In this document: positions 59,666 through 62,588 of the stretch, piece after piece
Layout of the letters: each line of letters begins with the position of its first letter
How positions within the stretch are numbered: position 1 is the stretch's first letter
Assembly: GCA_009779995.1 (NCBI GenBank)
Contig: WRDW01000006.1
Span: 1-62,588, forward strand
Reading direction: 5' to 3'
DNA: 62,588 nucleotides
Source: Oscillospiraceae bacterium
Lineage (GTDB): Bacteria; Bacillota; Clostridia; Oscillospirales; Acutalibacteraceae
Notes under the pieces: generated by a model
What the model was told of the DNA's origin: nothing
Databases searched by the model: none
The model's input: the letters and a program-made list of their open reading frames with translations, nothing else
Program-made: the position numbers and the translations under genes

Positions 59666-59771
59666 ATGCGTCTCCTGCCTGATGACACGACGTCATCGGC
59701 GCCCGCCAAGCACTGCCGCCACAGGCGGCACGGCTTTGCGGGCGCCGATGCGTTATGCAGCACAGACGCAT
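59666..59771. repeat. Large nested palindrome in a 311-base gap
   Basis: Four nested or adjacent inverted pairs: ATGCGTCT/AGACGCAT (59666, 59764), GATGAC/GTCATC (59681-59697), a 17-base ATCGGCG.../...CGCCGAT pair (59695-59711, 59733-59749, one mismatch) and TGCCGCC/GGCGGCA (59714-59730). RNA from either strand would fold into a long hairpin. It lies before gatC. Confidence 0.7.
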
Positions 59772-59844
59772 GGGCATGAAATTTCCCGCGTCGCTTAACC
59801 ACCATGCAATGAACATAAGTTAGCGGCTGGCAAGCATTTTTTCG

Positions 59845-59873
59845 TTGCAATCTGGTTTTCGGTGTGATATAAT
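59845..59873 (+). promoter_or_regulatory. Promoter of gatC
   Basis: TTGCAA at 59845-59850, 17-base spacer, TATAAT at 59868-59873. Confidence 0.75.
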
Positions 59874-59885
59874 TGTAGACACGCA

Positions 59886-59931
59886 CTCCCCCCGGCGCTG
59901 CGGCGCCACCCCCCTCGCAAGCGAAGGGGGC
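59886..59931. repeat. Palindromic repeat, family B copy 3, in the gatC leader
   Basis: GGCGC-TGC-GGCGCC followed by CCCCCTCGC-AA-GCGAAGGGGG; it lies in the transcribed leader between promoter and gatC, so it would form an RNA hairpin. Confidence 0.65.
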
Positions 59932-59956
59932 TTTAAATCCACAAATGAGGTGCATT

Positions 59957-60244
59957 ATGACCATCGATCTCGAACTCGTCCAATCCCTCGAAGCCCTGTC
60001 CGCCATCGCCTTAACCGAGGCCGAGCGCGCCGCCGCCCTGGCCGATTTGCAATCCGCCGTGGACAGCTTCGCCCCCCTCGCCGCCCTGGACACCCAGGGC
60101 GTGGAGCCCCTCACGCACGTGCTTCCGTTGGAGAACGTCACCCGCGAGGACGTCGCCCTGCCCTCCATGGACAACGAGCTGCTGCTGTCCAATGCGGCAA
60201 GGGTCAAGGGCGGGGCGTTTGTTGTGCACCGGGCGGTGGAATGA
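59957..60244 (+). CDS. gatC: GatC-like amidotransferase subunit
   Basis: 95 residues; GAGG six bases before the ATG. GatC is the small helical subunit that wraps GatA in the tRNA-dependent amidotransferase. Hallmarks are LEALSAIALTEAER near the start and GVEPLTHVLPLENVTREDVALPS in the middle. The normal next gene gatA is separated by the inserted membrane gene, and the gatA-like gene is catalytically dead. Confidence 0.82.
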   Translation: MTIDLELVQSLEALSAIALTEAERAAALADLQSAVDSFAPLAALDTQGVEPLTHVLPLENVTREDVALPSMDNELLLSNAARVKGGAFVVHRAVE

Positions 60245-60260
60245 TGGGAAGGAGATTAAG

Positions 60261-61046
60261 ATGAAAGAAAAAACAAGTAATGCCATTGATAAGGCGTCAT
60301 TGCCTTTATTTTTAGTTATGGGAATAGTATTTTCTTTAACACTTCCTAAGTGGATTATCGAAGATTCTGTGAATGATGTATCCATGTGGATCACTCTGGC
60401 AAAGATTTTTGGATTGTTAGTTGGCATGGTTGTTTTATGCTCGGTAGTGGTATTGTGGGCGCAGAAAAATCGGGAAAAAAGTGAAGATATAGCAGTCGAT
60501 GCAACGCGTAATAAGCTGCTGGAAAGCCTTAATGAATTAGAATCCAAAAAAACACAGGAAAAGCAAGAAATTGATGCGCTCAAGCAGCAGATACAGGATT
60601 TGGATCTCCAACGGTTGCAGATGAAGAACCTGAGGGGTGCGAAAGCTTATTTTCGAATTAGCAAGTGGCATGCAAATCTATCGTTTGCATTTTCTTCTCT
60701 CGCTTGCATTGGAGGATTAGTTGCGATTGGCTATGGCATCTGGGCAGCAACCAAAAAGGATACCGATGCTGTGATCATAGCCACGGTTGGTTCTGCAGTT
60801 TCTGCATTCATTACAGCAACTTTTTTTTGGATGCATCGCAAATCTACTACTCAATTAAATAGGTATTATGACTCTCTTCATGAAGTCGAAGTTTTCCTTT
60901 CCACAGTAGATATTATTCGACGTATTTCCACCATAGAAAAACAGGATGAAGCTTACGCCAAAGTTATAGACGAACTCTTCAACATCCAGAAAATCAAAGC
61001 CGCAAAACCCGCCAAGCACGACAAGCCCAATGACAAAGAAGGATGA
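60261..61046 (+). CDS. Inserted AT-rich membrane protein with coiled coil
   Basis: 261 residues; GGGAAGGAGA precedes the ATG. Helices: two N-terminal membrane spans (about 14-33, 45-67), a Glu/Lys-rich coiled coil (about 70-120, KLLESLNELESKKTQEKQ), then two more spans (about 138-156, 167-187) and a C-terminal helical tail. The second span pair and the following YYDSLHEVEVFLS resemble the two-helix domain linked to TRADD-N-type bacterial immune proteins; this match is weak. It is markedly AT-richer than gatC and the gatA-like gene on either side, so it was probably acquired and inserted into a gatCA operon. Confidence 0.6.
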   Translation: MKEKTSNAIDKASLPLFLVMGIVFSLTLPKWIIEDSVNDVSMWITLAKIFGLLVGMVVLCSVVVLWAQKNREKSEDIAVDATRNKLLESLNELESKKTQEKQEIDALKQQIQDLDLQRLQMKNLRGAKAYFRISKWHANLSFAFSSLACIGGLVAIGYGIWAATKKDTDAVIIATVGSAVSAFITATFFWMHRKSTTQLNRYYDSLHEVEVFLSTVDIIRRISTIEKQDEAYAKVIDELFNIQKIKAAKPAKHDKPNDKEG

Positions 61047-61051
61047 ACCAC

Positions 61052-62248
61052 ATGCCTATCACCACCACCGCCTTCACCCTCGCCCAAAAGCTCCGCACCG
61101 GAGAGCTGAAAATCACCCAGGCTCTGGACGCCTGCTATGCCGCCATTGAGGCCGGGGGCCAGGCCAACTTTGCCGCGCTATGCCGCGAACAAGCCTATGC
61201 CCGGGCGGCTGAAATCCAAGCCCGCCTGGATGCCGGCGACGTGCGCTCGCCATTGGCGGGCGTGCCCGTGGCCGTGGACGACCTCATCTGCACGAAGGGC
61301 ATCGCGACCTGCGCGGGCTCGAAGGCGCTCGAGGGCTTCGTGCCGCCCTACGACGCGGCTGTGATAGAGAAAATCAACGCCGCCGACATGATTCTCATCG
61401 GCAAAACCCGCGTGAGCGAGTTCGGCATGACGAACGCCGTCGACGGCGCGGCGGCGGCGATCGCGGCGGGCGAGGCCCCCATCGCCCTGGGGAGCGACAC
61501 AGGCGGGGCTCTGCGGCGCAGCGCTGCCCGCCATGGCCTGTTCGCCCTGCGGCCGACGTACGGGGCGGTGTCGCGCTTCGGCCTGGTGGCCTATGTGTCG
61601 TCGATGGATCAGATCGGCCCCATCGCCCGCAGCGCCGCCGACTGCGCGGCACTGTTCGCCATCATCAAGGGCAAGGATGAGCGCGACAGCATGTCCGCAG
61701 ACGCACCTAAAGCCCCCCTCGCCTGCGAGGGGGGACAGCGTCAGCGCTTCGCAGAAGCGTTGACGCAGGGGGGTGTCCTCGCGCAGGGGCGTGTCCTGCC
61801 CATGCCCAATCTCGACTACGCCCTCCCCGCCTTTGAGGTCCTCGCCGCCGCCGAGGCCAGCTCCAACCTCGCGCGCTTCGACGGCATCAAGTACGGCCAC
61901 GCCAGCGAAAAGGCCAAAAACCTGCGCGAGAGCTACGTCCTCAGCCGCAGCGAGGGCTTCGGCCCCGAGGCGAAGCGCAGCGTCCTGCTGGGGAATCTGG
62001 TACTCAGCGCGGGGCAGTATGAGCAATATTACGTGCAGGCCATGCGCGCCCGGCGGCTGGTCCGGCAGGCCCTGCTGGAGGCCCTCGCAACCTGCGACGC
62101 CCTCTCCGCCTGCGCGGAGGACCCAAGCAGCCTGGTGACGCCCAGCCTGGCGGGCCTGCCCGCCCTCGCCCTGCCGGATGGCACGCAGCGGATCGGCCGG
62201 GCGTTCGGGGAGGCGGCGCTGCTGGCGGCAGGGGACTACAAAATGTAG
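61052..62248 (+). CDS. GatA-like amidase, catalytically dead pseudoenzyme
   Basis: 398 residues, against about 485 in GatA. The ATG at 61052 is preferred for its ribosome-site spacing. GatA hallmarks are kept: GVPVAV.D.ICTKGI, GEAPIALGSDTGG, RPTYGAVSRFGLVA, SSMDQIGP. But the catalytic Lys is Asp76 (VAVDDLIC), the cis-Ser region of GGSSGGS is missing and aligns with Ala129, and the nucleophile Ser is Ala153 (DTGGALRR). About 22 residues between them are absent. The frame is open and otherwise well kept, so this is not an obvious pseudogene. A family B repeat is translated in frame (APLACEGGQRQRFAEALTQGG). No gatB follows in the window. Confidence 0.88.
   Translation: MPITTTAFTLAQKLRTGELKITQALDACYAAIEAGGQANFAALCREQAYARAAEIQARLDAGDVRSPLAGVPVAVDDLICTKGIATCAGSKALEGFVPPYDAAVIEKINAADMILIGKTRVSEFGMTNAVDGAAAAIAAGEAPIALGSDTGGALRRSAARHGLFALRPTYGAVSRFGLVAYVSSMDQIGPIARSAADCAALFAIIKGKDERDSMSADAPKAPLACEGGQRQRFAEALTQGGVLAQGRVLPMPNLDYALPAFEVLAAAEASSNLARFDGIKYGHASEKAKNLRESYVLSRSEGFGPEAKRSVLLGNLVLSAGQYEQYYVQAMRARRLVRQALLEALATCDALSACAEDPSSLVTPSLAGLPALALPDGTQRIGRAFGEAALLAAGDYKM
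61709..61778. repeat. Palindromic repeat, family B copy 4, inside the gatA-like gene
   Basis: CCCCCCTCGC-CT-GCGAGGGGGG (61713-61734) followed by a 13-base pair GCGTCAGCGCTTC/GAAGCGTTGACGC (61739-61767, one mismatch). It keeps the frame. Confidence 0.8.
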
Positions 62249-62283
62249 TCGACTGGCAAGCGATACAAAAAGCTCAACGTCAT

Positions 62284-62310
62284 CAACTGGCAACAAATTG
62301 TTACCAGTTG
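62284..62310. terminator. Inverted repeat after the gatA-like gene
   Basis: CAACTGG-CAACAA-A-TTGTT-A-CCAGTTG with one mismatch, 36 bases after the stop. The rest of 62249-62550 holds the family B repeat copy 5 (62381-62435) and a promoter; no gene is seen in it. Confidence 0.5.
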
Positions 62311-62380
62311 AAAATGACAGCGCATGACGGCAACCGGCTACAATGTGTAGTCTGTTGAAAAACTGCCCGCTTCGTCAGGA

Positions 62381-62435
62381 TGCCACCCTTGGGGGGCCGG
62401 TGCGAAGCACCGAGGGGGTGGTGCAGGGCACGCGC
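62381..62435. repeat. Palindromic repeat, family B copy 5
   Basis: CGGTGC-GAA-GCACCG flanked by GCCACCC and GGGTGG, matching the family B plan more loosely than the other copies. Confidence 0.5.
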
Positions 62436-62494
62436 GAAGCGCCGCGTTCCTCGTGCGACACGCAAAACCTGTAGTACCTAGTCCGCACTAATAC

Positions 62495-62523
62495 TTGACA
62501 ATCAATGCAACATATGATAAACT
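62495..62523 (+). promoter_or_regulatory. Promoter of the last, truncated gene
   Basis: TTGACA at 62495-62500, 17-base spacer, TAAACT at 62518-62523. Confidence 0.6.
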
Positions 62524-62550
62524 TACGGTAAGAACTGTAGGAGGTGTCAT

Positions 62551-62588
62551 ATGGAGAACACGGTGATCATGCTAAGTGCGCAGCAGCG
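62551..62588 (+). CDS. Start of an unidentified protein (3' truncated)
   Basis: TAGGAGG lies eight bases before the ATG; only MENTVIMLSAQQ is visible before the window ends. Too short to assign. Confidence 0.55.
   Translation, partial: MENTVIMLSAQQ

Noticed and set aside
1-62588. tRNA or rRNA genes
   Set aside because: No T-loop motifs with matching acceptor stems or rRNA-like sequence were seen by eye; a tRNA search would confirm.

Overview
The window looks like chromosomal DNA of a high-GC, spore-forming Firmicute (class Clostridia). Grounds: genes have strong AGGAGG-type ribosome sites, promoters are classical TTGACA/TTGCA-TATAAT, and typical Firmicute families are present (Obg, Mini-RNase III, YdbC/PC4, ComM, a GPH-type transporter, a TIGR03915-like protein). 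There is also a 28-codon gene that looks like spoVM, a collagen-like spore-surface-type protein, and both GlnRS and a Gat-type gene pair. Core genes are very GC-rich. Several genes are clearly AT-richer and are probably acquired (4.2-5.8, 14.3-15.5, 34.3-35.8, 45.4-46.0, 54.1-55.2 and 60.3-61.0 kb). I saw no rRNA, tRNA, CRISPR array or insertion sequence.

Layout. 0-4.2 kb: MacB/FtsX-type ABC exporter (5' end cut off). 4.2-5.8: adenine methylase plus HNH nuclease, probably a small restriction-modification system. 5.8-7.0: aminotransferase. 7-21: three large membrane proteins (beta-helix, TIM-barrel hydrolase-like and GH18-like) that share one N-terminal five-helix membrane module; between them lie tpiA, a ceramidase-like secreted protein, obg, mrnC and a collagen-like/beta-propeller protein. 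21-30: shikimate kinase, SGNH hydrolase, sugar isomerase, B12/radical-SAM protein, M28 peptidase, folA, iron alcohol dehydrogenase, and an MscS channel carrying a ParB-like C-terminal domain. 30-38: GH16 enzyme, YdbC, metallo-beta-lactamase protein, gltX, a nucleotidyltransferase pair, glnS. 37.6-46.9: deacetylase, Pro/Gln/Met-rich protein, spoVM region, nadC, class B PBP, GPH transporter. 46.9-59: heterodimeric ABC exporter, DapA-like lyase, comM, UroD-like protein, transglutaminase, PPase-like/NUDIX fusion, kinase, rfbB, holin-like peptide. 59-62.6: gatC, an inserted AT-rich membrane gene, a gatA-like gene, and the start of a further gene.

The most unusual points: (1) the three exported carbohydrate-active-type proteins built on the same membrane module; (2) a mechanosensitive channel fused to a ParB-like domain; (3) a GatA homologue that has lost all three catalytic residues and is separated from gatC by a foreign-looking membrane gene, in a genome that also encodes GlnRS; (4) a pyrophosphatase-like/NUDIX fusion; (5) short palindromic repeats found between genes and also in frame inside an ABC transporter, a deacetylase and the gatA-like gene.

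All family assignments come from reading motifs by eye. No database search was run.
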